The translations under genes were made by a program, and so were the position numbers. This document shows, in pieces, positions 7,786-15,533 of a stretch of DNA of 55,003 bases. A model generated the notes under the pieces. The model searched no databases and had not been told where the DNA came from. It worked only from the letters and a program-made list of their open reading frames with translations. This DNA is from a bacterium (GTDB lineage Bacteria > Actinomycetota > Thermoleophilia > Solirubrobacterales > Solirubrobacteraceae): positions 1-55,003 of the forward strand of contig JAJPKQ010000044.1 in NCBI GenBank assembly GCA_021323635.1. Reading direction: 5' to 3'. Within the stretch, counting starts at the first letter, position 1. Each line of letters starts with the position of its first letter.

Positions 7786-8952
7786 ATGGCGGTCGCGATC
7801 AGGGAGGTGCGCAGCGGCGCGCAGCGGCGCGCGTTCATAGAGCTGCCCTTCCGGCTGCATGCCGCCAGCGAGCGCTGGGTGCCGCCGCTGAAGCTCGAGC
7901 GCAGGCTCTTCCTATCGCCGCGCACCAACCCGTTCTTCAAGCACGGGCAGGCGCAGCTGTTTCTCGCCTACCGCGACGGGCCGGGTGCGCCGCCGCATCC
8001 GGTCGGGCGCATCAGCGCCCATATCGACCATGCCTACAACGACTACCACGACGCGCGCTGGGGCTGGTTTGGCTTCTTTGAGTCAGAGGAGGACGAGGAG
8101 GTGGCCGGCGCTCTGCTCGAGCGCGCGCGGCGCTGGCTGGCAGAGCACGGGGCGGAGCGGATGGTCGGGCCCGCCGACTTCACGATGAACGACGAGAGCG
8201 GGATTCTCGTCGAGGGCTTCGATGCGCCGGCGCTGATCCGCGAACCCTGGCACCCGCCCTACTACCAGCGCCTGATCGAGGGCGCCGGGCTGAGCAAGGC
8301 GATCGACCTCTATGTCTGGCGCATCGCCGCCTCCGATCGCGAGCGTACACACCCGGCGCTCTTCGAGCTCGCTGAGAGGGTGGCCTCCGAGCACGGCATT
8401 CGGGTGCGGCGAATGAGCCGCCTGCGCCTGCGCGCGGAGATGGACCGCTTCGCGGAGGTCTACAACGCGGCGTGGTCGCAGAACTGGGGCTTCGTGCCCT
8501 ACTCGAAGGAGGACCTTGACGCCTACGCGATGGACATGCAGCTGGTCTTCGACCGCGACTGGTACATGATCGCTGAGCGCGAAGACACGGGCGAGGTGGT
8601 TGGGCTGGCGATCACGATTCCCGACATCAACCAGGTGCTGCGCAAGATGAAGGGGCGACTGCTGCCGAGCGGTTGGTACCACTACCTGCGCAAGGCCTCG
8701 ACGATGACCTGGATTCGGATCGGCTTCTTGGGCGTCAAGCCGGAGTACCAGCACACCGGGGTTGCTGCAAAGCTCTACATCGAGCACTTTGAAACCGCCC
8801 GGCGCAAGCCGCAGAAGGACGGTCACTGCGGATGGATCCTGGAGACCAACACGCCGATGAACCGGGCGATGGAAGCGATGGGCTCGCACATCGCCAAGCG
8901 CTACCGGATGTATGAGCAGGCGCTCGCGCCTGCTTCGGGCACGGGCGAGTAG
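7786..8952 (+). CDS. YghO-like GNAT-fold acyltransferase
   Basis: This 388 aa cytosolic protein resembles the large E. coli YghO type of GNAT protein, roughly twice the size of simple acetyltransferases. The N-terminal part has the family pattern of a conserved FIELPFRLHAASERWVPPL stretch followed by NPFFKHGQAQLFLA and VGRISAHIDHAYN. A central MVGPADFTMNDESGILVEGF segment and a C-terminal GNAT core (IGFLGVKPEYQHTGVAAKLYIEHFE, with the acyl-CoA pyrophosphate loop around QHTGVAAKL) follow. Divergent transcription with the SPT-like enzyme (81 bp between starts) suggests a shared role, possibly N-acylation of its product. No biochemical function can be asserted. Confidence 0.75.
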   Translation: MAVAIREVRSGAQRRAFIELPFRLHAASERWVPPLKLERRLFLSPRTNPFFKHGQAQLFLAYRDGPGAPPHPVGRISAHIDHAYNDYHDARWGWFGFFESEEDEEVAGALLERARRWLAEHGAERMVGPADFTMNDESGILVEGFDAPALIREPWHPPYYQRLIEGAGLSKAIDLYVWRIAASDRERTHPALFELAERVASEHGIRVRRMSRLRLRAEMDRFAEVYNAAWSQNWGFVPYSKEDLDAYAMDMQLVFDRDWYMIAEREDTGEVVGLAITIPDINQVLRKMKGRLLPSGWYHYLRKASTMTWIRIGFLGVKPEYQHTGVAAKLYIEHFETARRKPQKDGHCGWILETNTPMNRAMEAMGSHIAKRYRMYEQALAPASGTGE

Positions 8953-9050
8953 CGGCTCTACCGCAAGCGCCAGGCCCGATGCCCGCGCTCGAGGGCGCTG
9001 CCGTCGGTCCGCGCTGCGCTGTGCCGGCCTGCCGGTGAGCAGTTATGTGC

Positions 9051-9073
9051 TGAGAGAGCATTGTTTACTCTCA
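9051..9073. promoter_or_regulatory. Inverted repeat upstream of the AbiE-like operon
   Basis: TGAGAG and CTCTCA arms are separated by 11 nt in an AT-rich patch (TTGTTTA) just 20 nt before the antitoxin start. AbiEi antitoxins repress their own operons by binding inverted repeats, so this is a candidate operator. An exact promoter was not resolved. Confidence 0.4.
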
Positions 9074-9093
9074 TGGTGAATATGCCTGGGTAG

Positions 9094-10953
9094 TTGAATA
9101 AGGGCTTGATACTGGCGCTAAATCGCGCACTCGACGGAGTGGGGAGCGCGACGAGCGTCGAGGTCGAAGACGGGGTCGCAGCCGTGCAGATTCGCAGGCT
9201 GGCGCCAAGCGGCGGCTCGCCCAGGGAGCTTCGCCTGCGGGCGCTCTGGGCGGGCGCCGGATGGCCTGCAGAAGTAGAGCGTGCGATCGGCCGGATTGGC
9301 AAGGAGTGGCCCTCGGATCTGGTTGTGGTCGCACGCAGCTTCTCCGTCGGATCGCGCCAAGCGCTGGAGTCGCGAGGCGCAAGCTGGGTCGACGCCGGCG
9401 GCGCGGCACGTCTCGTGCTGGAGGAGCTGGTGGTGGTGCGCGATGTCCGGCAGAGGGCTCGCGCGAAGCCGCGGGGCCTCTCCTGGTCGCCATCGGCAGT
9501 TTTGATCGCGGAGGCGCTGCTGGATCGCGAATCTCCGAGCGGTGTGCGGACAAGCGAGCTGGCGGCGCTCACGGGCTTTTCCAAGGCGCAGGTCTCTGGT
9601 GTCTTGAGCTTCTTTGACGCCCAAGGCTGGACAGCAAAGTGGGGGCCGCAACGCGGCCCGCGCGCAAGTCGCCACATCGCCGACAGCACCGGACTGCTCG
9701 ATGCCTGGTCCGAGCGGGTCAACGCCGTCGTCCCTGAGCTTCGCCTCGCGGAGCGAATCGTCGACGATCCGACGCAGCTGCTTGCCCGAGAGCTTGCTCC
9801 CGCCCTTCGAAGGCACGGGATCGAATGGGCGCTCACGGGCTGGGCGGCGGCGGAGCTGCTTGCGCCTTACGTCGCCTCCGTCCCGTCGTTGCAGCTGTAC
9901 GTTGACGAGCGCTCCTTTCGGGCGCCGCTGACGAGTGCGATCGAAGAGATTCGAGCGCGCGAGGCGCAATCAGGCGGGAGGATCGAGTTTCGCAGTGCCG
10001 ATCCGATGCTGTTGAAGCTTGCACGTCGGCGCGACGACTTCCCGCTGGCGTCCGCTCCGCGGGTCTTCGCCGATCTTCGTGCGCTGCGCGGGCGAGCGGA
10101 GGACGCGGCCGCGCATCTGCGCGAAGAGGTGATCGCGGAGAGGCTCCGGCGTCCCTGGGCGCGCACGCTTCCACCGCAAGCCAGGGCGCAGCTGGAGCGC
10201 TGGGACCGCCGCTGTCGGGCAAGGCTGCGCAAGCGCATCGACGAGGTGCGTCTGGAGGCCGGATTCCGCTCCGCATACGAGGGTGGGACGTGGTCGGTCG
10301 CATACCGCATCCCGGGTGTCGAGCTCAGCCTTGCGGAGCTGGGAGAGGCGCTAGTGACGGTCGAAGGGCGTGAGACCGGATGGCCGCCCTGGTGGGTGCC
10401 GACCCCTGCCGGCATTCGGCCCGAGGTGCGAGACGGCGGCATCGGGTGCTGGTTGCCTGAGGCCTCGGGCAGGCAACGCAGGCATTCAGGCTTCTGGCGT
10501 GCAGAGCCGAGGCTGACGCTCTTTCTCCTGCGCAGCTACCAGGAGGATGGCATCACCGCCGCTCCGGGGTCTGCACTTGACCCGGTGTTCACCACATGGC
10601 GCATCGCGGAGGCGTTGCTCCACGCCGCCCGCATGGCTCGCCACGTGAAGGCGGAGAGGGTTGAGGCATTTGCGCGGTGGGATCGCATTGCCGGGCGGCA
10701 GCTGCGAGAGGTGCTGGAGGACCGCTGGAGCCTCCCGCCCGGCTTGATCGCCCAAGATGAGAGCGTCACAGCGGCGCTGCGCATCGATGCAGAGGAGCTC
10801 GATCGCGAGCTGCCGAGCGCGGTGCGCGCTCTCGTCGAGCCGCTTTTCGCGGCCTTCGGCCTGCGCGAAGCGCCGGGAGCTCTTTATGCGACGGAGATCA
10901 AGCGGATGATTGCGCAAAGCCCGGTTCGGCACTTTGGCGGAGAAAGGCTCTGA
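9094..10953 (+). CDS. AbiEi-family type IV antitoxin with N- and C-terminal extensions
   Basis: This 619 aa protein appears modular. Residues about 1-115 resemble the nuclease-like region found before many AbiEi domains (LVVVARSFSVGSRQAL, ASWVDAGGAARL). Residues 130-180 are a winged helix (TSELAALTGFSKAQVSGVLS). Residues 200-350 carry the AbiEi core, with ALTGWAAAELLAPYV and the closing VFADLRALRGRAEDAAAHLREEVI. Residues about 383-619 form a further domain (GWPPWWVPTPAGIRPEV, FLLRSYQEDG) that I associate with the C-terminus of AlbA_2 (Schlafen-type) regulators. It starts at TTG and overlaps the toxin gene by 44 nt. Likely role: repressor and antitoxin of a phage-defence pair. The C-terminal domain assignment is from memory. 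Confidence 0.75.
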   Translation: MNKGLILALNRALDGVGSATSVEVEDGVAAVQIRRLAPSGGSPRELRLRALWAGAGWPAEVERAIGRIGKEWPSDLVVVARSFSVGSRQALESRGASWVDAGGAARLVLEELVVVRDVRQRARAKPRGLSWSPSAVLIAEALLDRESPSGVRTSELAALTGFSKAQVSGVLSFFDAQGWTAKWGPQRGPRASRHIADSTGLLDAWSERVNAVVPELRLAERIVDDPTQLLARELAPALRRHGIEWALTGWAAAELLAPYVASVPSLQLYVDERSFRAPLTSAIEEIRAREAQSGGRIEFRSADPMLLKLARRRDDFPLASAPRVFADLRALRGRAEDAAAHLREEVIAERLRRPWARTLPPQARAQLERWDRRCRARLRKRIDEVRLEAGFRSAYEGGTWSVAYRIPGVELSLAELGEALVTVEGRETGWPPWWVPTPAGIRPEVRDGGIGCWLPEASGRQRRHSGFWRAEPRLTLFLLRSYQEDGITAAPGSALDPVFTTWRIAEALLHAARMARHVKAERVEAFARWDRIAGRQLREVLEDRWSLPPGLIAQDESVTAALRIDAEELDRELPSAVRALVEPLFAAFGLREAPGALYATEIKRMIAQSPVRHFGGERL

Positions 10954-11784
10954 GGAGGCGCGCTCGCCTGCGGCGCGAGCTCGCGCCGCAGGGGCGCTGT
11001 GCCTGCTCTCGGCGCACATCGGCGGCGATGTCCCGCCCTTCGTCGTCCTCGGGGGCCCATTGCCGGAGCTGCTGGCGGAGGGTCGCCAGCCGGTGCCGCC
11101 ACACCTGGGCACGACCGATGTCGACGTGCTGCTGAGGGCGCACCTCATGCCGTCCGAGCAATTGGCGATCGTCGAGCAGGCTCTGCAAGTCGCCGGCTTT
11201 ACGGACTCGCCGCGCGCCGAGGGCTGGCGTTGGCAGATATCAATCGACGGGCTCGCGGTGATGCTTGATTTCCTCTGCGATCTGGACTCCGAGCGGGAGG
11301 GCGTGATCGCGATCCCCGGCTGTCGGAAGCTGCGCGCCAACAACCTTCGCGAAACCGGGTATGTCGCCGGCGACTGGACCGTGCGGGAGCTGTGTGCCGA
11401 TCTGCCGGGACTTGGTCGGATGAGCGCCCGCGTGCGCTTCGCCGGGCTCGAGGGCCACCTGCTGAGGAGGAAGTGCGTCTCGGTGCGTCACCGCGGCACC
11501 GACAAGGACTATTACGATCTCGCATACCTGCTCCTCTACAACCACGCTGGTGGTCCCAGAGAGGCTGCGCAGCGCCTGCTGGGTGGAGGCCATGCGGGCC
11601 GTCTGCGCGAGCTTCGCTCCACGTTTCTCGAGGTGCGCGGGCGCTTCTATTCCGACGACAGCCCGGGCCCGAGGGGTTTGCTGCAGAATCTGCGCGGGCG
11701 GACCCATCTGCAGAGGATGCAGAGTGTCGTGCCCGCGCGACGGCGGCGGTCCACGACTTCGTCGAAGTGCCGCTTGCGCAATGA
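10910..11784 (+). pseudogene. AbiEii-type nucleotidyltransferase toxin, frameshifted near the 3' end
   Basis: The N-terminal region matches AbiEii/AbiGii nucleotidyltransferase toxins: VVLGGPLPELL, then GTTDVDVLL supplying the acidic catalytic residues, and later VRHRGTDKDYYDLAYLLLY. The original frame continues to a stop at 11855-11857 with a tail of Arg/Cys-rich nonsense. After the CCCGGGCCC run at 11662-11670, the -1 frame instead reads PEGFAAESARADPSAEDAE through VHDFVEVPLAQ to a stop at 11784, which looks like the true family C-terminus. One added G restores the frame. It is either a mutation, a sequencing error, or less likely -1 frameshifting at CCCGGGC. The start (TTG 10910) is uncertain. 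Confidence 0.7.
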
Positions 11785-11876
11785 TCGCTGTCGAGATTGC
11801 GGACGATGCCGCCGATCGGTCTGCCCGCATGGCTGCTCTCATCAGCCAGGCGGATAGACGCCGCCGCGCAGAGCCC

Positions 11877-11882
11877 TAAACT
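11877..11882 (+). promoter_or_regulatory. -10 box of small membrane protein gene
   Basis: TAAACT sits 8 nt before ATG 11891 with no Shine-Dalgarno, and it supports that start over TTG 11885. Confidence 0.4.
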
Positions 11883-11890
11883 CTTTGCCG

Positions 11891-12340
11891 ATGTCCGACT
11901 CCAGCGAGCAGCCTGCCCTGGCAGGGCGGCAGCGCGGCGATGGAGCAGCCGAGGCGCAGCGGCTGCCGGTGCGCGCGGGCGACGCCGGCCAGAGCGCCGC
12001 AGCTGATGGCGCCGCCAGCATGCTGCCTGAGGTGCGCTTGAGCGTCGAGGGCGCGCTGGTGGAGCCGCGCTGGGAGCCGCCCGCAAGGCTTGGCCGCAGC
12101 AGGAGCGTGCCCGCAGTCGTGCTTCCCGCGGTCGCGGCAGGCTCCTTTGCCGCCGGGCTGGCGCTTGCCGAGCTGCTTCATCGCTCACGGAGCAGCGCGC
12201 GCGGACGTGCGGGCGCGCTGCTTGGGCTGCGCGAGGGCGATCGGCGCCCGCGCAACGGCCTTGAGCGCGTGCAGATCGTCGGCTCGCGCTCGCTGCTGCT
12301 GGATGTGCACCTGCTCGGGCGCGCCGCCAGAGAGCGCTGA
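11891..12340 (+). CDS. Hypothetical single-helix membrane protein
   Basis: This 149 aa protein is not recognised. The first 70 residues are acidic/Gln/Ala-rich and probably disordered. One hydrophobic segment (about residues 74-95) would be a transmembrane helix, followed by a basic, Arg-rich tail. The coding strand is chosen from the upstream -10 box, GC-rich third positions, and the fact that it ends 6 nt before the convergent lipoprotein stop. A minus-strand alternative cannot be fully excluded. Confidence 0.5.
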   Translation: MSDSSEQPALAGRQRGDGAAEAQRLPVRAGDAGQSAAADGAASMLPEVRLSVEGALVEPRWEPPARLGRSRSVPAVVLPAVAAGSFAAGLALAELLHRSRSSARGRAGALLGLREGDRRPRNGLERVQIVGSRSLLLDVHLLGRAARER

Positions 12341-12346
12341 GCGCGC

Positions 12347-13093
12347 TCAGATGCCCTGGCCGGGCAGGTACTCGTCGGTGTAGGGGGGCGCGAGCGTGGT
12401 CGGGTCGGTGTGCAGCTGGCCGCGGTCGAACATCGCCTGGGCGAGGCTCGACCAGCTTGCGGGGTCCTGGTAGCCATAGGGCTCGCCGGAGGCGGGCGTC
12501 GCGGCGCCCGCTATTTCAGCTGCAAGGCGCGCCTGCGCGCGTGCTCTTGCGGCGGCCGGGCGGAGGGGCAAGAGCTGCGGCCGCGCCTGTGCGAGCAGGG
12601 CTGCTGCGGCTGCGGGATCGCCACGAACCTGCGCGTCCGCGCGCACGAGCGCCTGCAGGAAGGCGCGGATGTCTTCGCCGTCGCGCTCTGCCTCGCGCAG
12701 GCGCACGACCAGCACGGGCGCGTCGCTGCCGCGCTGGTCGAGCGCGGCGACGGCGACCACCGCTGTGCCCCGGTCGCGCAGCGCAAGCACTTCCGACTGG
12801 CTGGCGAGCGCCATCTTTGCGTGCCCGGCCGTGAGCTCGCCGAGCGCCTGCGCGCCGCTGGAGGCCGCTCGCAGCGTGACGAGCAGGCCGCTTTGGTCCG
12901 CGAGGTGCTTGTCGGCGACGTATAGCAGGACCGCCTCGGATGCGCCCGGCGCGGCGGGGAGGATGATCGGGAAGCGTGTCAGGGCGGGGCTTCTGAGGCG
13001 CTCTGCGCGCACCCCGCAGCCCGCGCAGAGAAGCGCGCAGAGCGCGAGCGCCACAGCGCGCGCAGCGGGTTGTCGAGGTGCGGGGATCGGCAT
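12347..13093 (-). CDS. Shortened NMT1/THI5-like substrate-binding lipoprotein
   Basis: This 248 aa protein has a signal peptide and lipobox-like CAGC at Cys26. LYVADKHLADQSGLLVTLRAASSG and the segment ending MALASQSEVLALRDRG resemble the first lobe of NMT1/THI5-type ABC substrate-binding proteins. The C-terminal SWSSLAQAMFDRGQL and DEYLPGQGI also fit. The usual middle lobe of about 80-100 residues appears to be missing, as the chain goes straight from VAVAALDQRGSD to a helical segment. No ABC permease is nearby. It follows the VWA gene by 18 bp and may be co-transcribed with it. Confidence 0.65.
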   Translation of the reverse strand: MPIPAPRQPAARAVALALCALLCAGCGVRAERLRSPALTRFPIILPAAPGASEAVLLYVADKHLADQSGLLVTLRAASSGAQALGELTAGHAKMALASQSEVLALRDRGTAVVAVAALDQRGSDAPVLVVRLREAERDGEDIRAFLQALVRADAQVRGDPAAAAALLAQARPQLLPLRPAAARARAQARLAAEIAGAATPASGEPYGYQDPASWSSLAQAMFDRGQLHTDPTTLAPPYTDEYLPGQGI

Positions 13094-13111
13094 CGCGATG
13101 GCGTTGCGGGC

Positions 13112-14593
13112 CTAGGATGCTAACGCCGAGTCCGGGCGTGCCAGGGCGCGCACGACCTGCTCGAGCTGGGCGGCTGTCCAGCACTCGAAGGGGATGCAGT
13201 AGGGCTCATAAGAGGCCATCACCGAGTCCCCGTAGTTCCAGTACAGCCGCGGCTCGGGGTTCAGCCAGAAGGTCCGTCCGGCGTGGGCTGCCAAGCGCGC
13301 AAAGTCGGCGCTGCCGGGGTCGCGTCCGTTGCTGCGCGCGTCGCCGAGGATGATCAGCGTGCAACGGCGGTCGAGGTCGTCCTCGATCATCGTGCGCAGC
13401 TGCGACCAGACGCGGCCGTAGTCGGTGTAGCCGGAGATGTCCGCCACGCCGGCGTGCTTGGTGAGCCGCTCCGAGAGCGCACGGAAGTCGCGCTCGGCTT
13501 CGAAGATGTCGGTGACCTCGCTCACGCGCTCGATGAAGAGGAAGGAGCGGATGCGCCGGAAGGCGTCGTGGAGGGCGTGCAGCACCGAGAGGAAGAAGAC
13601 GGAGGCCGAGGTGACGGAGGTCGAGACGTCGCAGACGACGTAGATCTCCGGTCGGCGGGGGCGCTGGGGCCGCTCTTTGAGCACGATCGGAACGCCGCCG
13701 CTCTGCAGTGAGGCGCGCATCGTGCGGCGGATGTCGACATGGGCGCGCGTGCGGGCGCCGCGGGCCTCGTGGCTGTGCGTCGCCAGCGCTCGACGCAGCT
13801 GCGCGATCGTGCGCTGCACGGAGGCGAGGTCGCGCAGGGGGCTGCTGGGAAGAGCGCGTGAGAGCTCGCGCAGCGCGCGAGCGGGGGGCAGTGCGCCTGT
13901 GCGCTCGATCTGCGCCGCCTCGAGCTCCCTGCGCAGCAGCGCTTCAAAGCGCCGCAGCGCTGCGCGCGGAACGCCGTGGCGGCGCGGGTCATCGGTGGGC
14001 AGGCTGGGGCGATCCTCGCTGCGCAGATCGAGCGTGCGGCGGATGCGCTGGAGGTCGACGCCAAGGACGCCGCTGCCCGCGCCCGCGCCGAGCGCAAGCA
14101 CGGTGTAGCGGGCGAGGTCCCGCAGCTGGCTCTCGGTCGCGTGCGGGCCCTGACCTGCGGAGGAGAGGATCTGCACGAGCGCTGCGCGCAGCGCTTGCAG
14201 CTCACCCTCGCTGAGCTCCTCGCTGCCGAAGAGCTGCTCGAGCACGGTGCGGCTGCGCCCGTCGGGCGCGCCGCTGCCTTCCTCGGCGTCTGCGCGAGCG
14301 TCCGCCGCCCGGTCGCGGCTTGCGGCAAGCGCGGTGCGTCGCAGCATGAAGCGCTCGTAGACGAGATCGAAGGTGTGGCGGTCCTCCTGGCTCTTGGCGA
14401 GGGTGGCCCCAAGCGCTGAGCGAAAGTCCGCCTCCTGCTCCCAGCTGATCTGCTGCAGTGCCGCGAAGGCGTCGAGCAGCTCGGCGGTGCCGAGGGCGAC
14501 GCCCTCCGCTCGCAGCTCCCTGGCGAGCGCAAGCAGCTCTGTGGGCAGGCTGGCGGCGGCGGGCGACTCAGGCCGCTTGGCGTCCATCGTCAT
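13112..14593 (-). CDS. CoxE-like VWA domain protein
   Basis: This 493 aa protein has a variable helical N-terminal half and a C-terminal von Willebrand factor A fold of the CoxE/YeaD2 type. The MIDAS motif is DVSTSVT (DxSxS) in EIYVVCDVSTSVTSAS, and later metal-site candidates lie in ISGYTDYGRVW and IILGDARSNG. Such proteins pair with MoxR AAA ATPases to insert metals into, or remodel, partner enzymes. The start overlaps the 3' end of the moxR-like gene by 26 nt, so translation is coupled. No CO dehydrogenase or other client gene is present, so the client is unknown. Confidence 0.85.
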   Translation of the reverse strand: MTMDAKRPESPAAASLPTELLALARELRAEGVALGTAELLDAFAALQQISWEQEADFRSALGATLAKSQEDRHTFDLVYERFMLRRTALAASRDRAADARADAEEGSGAPDGRSRTVLEQLFGSEELSEGELQALRAALVQILSSAGQGPHATESQLRDLARYTVLALGAGAGSGVLGVDLQRIRRTLDLRSEDRPSLPTDDPRRHGVPRAALRRFEALLRRELEAAQIERTGALPPARALRELSRALPSSPLRDLASVQRTIAQLRRALATHSHEARGARTRAHVDIRRTMRASLQSGGVPIVLKERPQRPRRPEIYVVCDVSTSVTSASVFFLSVLHALHDAFRRIRSFLFIERVSEVTDIFEAERDFRALSERLTKHAGVADISGYTDYGRVWSQLRTMIEDDLDRRCTLIILGDARSNGRDPGSADFARLAAHAGRTFWLNPEPRLYWNYGDSVMASYEPYCIPFECWTAAQLEQVVRALARPDSALAS

Positions 14594-15521
14594 CGCCCGG
14601 GCGGGCGCCGGAGAGCCCGAGTCGCTCGCCCACGACCGCGAGGTCTGCGCGATGCTTGACGATCACCGAGAGCGTGCTTGTCAGGACATCGCGGTCGATT
14701 GCGCTTGCGCCGAGCAGCAGCAGCGTTCGCGCCCAGTCGATGGACTCGGCGATCGATGGCGGCTTCTTGACGTCGAGGGTGCGGACGAGCGCCACGATCT
14801 CGACCAGCCGCCGGGCGATCTGCTCGTCGAGGTCGGGGGTGTGCATGCGGATGATCGCCAGCTCGTGCTCCGGCGAGGGGTAGTCGAGCCACAGGTAGAG
14901 GCAGCGTCGCTTCAGCGCCTCGGTCAGCTCGCGCGAGTTGTTTGAAGTCAGCAGCACGAGCGGGGTGGTGCGCGCGGCGACCCGCCCGAGCTCGGGAATC
15001 GAGATCTGGAAGTCTGAGAGCAGCTCCAGCAGCATCGCCTCGAACTCCTGATCGGTCTTGTCGATCTCGTCGATCAGCAGCACGACGGGCTGCTCGGAGG
15101 CGATCGCACGCAGCAGCGGCCGTGCGAGCAGGTACTCCTCGGTGAAGATGTCACCCTCCACCTCGCGCCAGCCGGGCTCGCGCTCGGCCTGGATGCGCAG
15201 CAGCTGCTTGCGGTAGTTCCACTCATAGAGCGCCTTCGCCTCATCCAGGCCCTCGTAGCACTGGAGGCGTATCAGCTCGCGGGCGGTCATCCGCGCGAGC
15301 GCGTTTGCAAGCTCGGTCTTGCCGACCCCGGCGGGGCCCTCGACGAGGATCGGCTTGCCGAGGGCGAGCGCAAGGTGGCAGACGAGCGCGGTCTCAGCGG
15401 CGGGCAGATAGCCGGCTGCGCGCAGGCCCTCCCGGACCTCGACGGCGCTGGTCGGGGAGGCGCTCTCGGCGGGGTGGCTTGGGGCGTGGTCTGCTGCGTG
15501 GCGCTCTCCGGAGGTGCTCAC
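14568..15521 (-). CDS. MoxR-family AAA+ ATPase
   Basis: This 317 aa AAA+ protein has Walker A EGPAGVGKTELA, Walker B VVLLIDEIDK, a sensor-1 region LVLLTSNNSREL and the DYPSPEHELAIIRMH stretch typical of MoxR ATPases. It is predicted to act as an ATP-driven chaperone with the CoxE-like VWA protein encoded immediately downstream. Translation starts at GTG 15521, 6 nt after a clear -10 box, so the operon is probably transcribed as a leaderless message. The promoter overlaps the stop region of the epimerase-like gene. Confidence 0.9.
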   Translation of the reverse strand: MSTSGERHAADHAPSHPAESASPTSAVEVREGLRAAGYLPAAETALVCHLALALGKPILVEGPAGVGKTELANALARMTARELIRLQCYEGLDEAKALYEWNYRKQLLRIQAEREPGWREVEGDIFTEEYLLARPLLRAIASEQPVVLLIDEIDKTDQEFEAMLLELLSDFQISIPELGRVAARTTPLVLLTSNNSRELTEALKRRCLYLWLDYPSPEHELAIIRMHTPDLDEQIARRLVEIVALVRTLDVKKPPSIAESIDWARTLLLLGASAIDRDVLTSTLSVIVKHRADLAVVGERLGLSGARPGDDDGRQAA

Positions 15522-15527
15522 AGGATG

Positions 15528-15533
15528 ATTCTA
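15528..15533 (-). promoter_or_regulatory. -10 box of the moxR-coxE operon
   Basis: TAGAAT on the minus strand is 6 nt from GTG 15521. The spacing is right for transcription to start at or next to the start codon. Confidence 0.5.

Noticed and set aside
11662-11668. CCCGGGC as a true programmed -1 frameshift site
   Set aside because: The phase fits, but all-G/C heptamers are poor slippery sites and no downstream pseudoknot was identified. A simple base loss is more likely.
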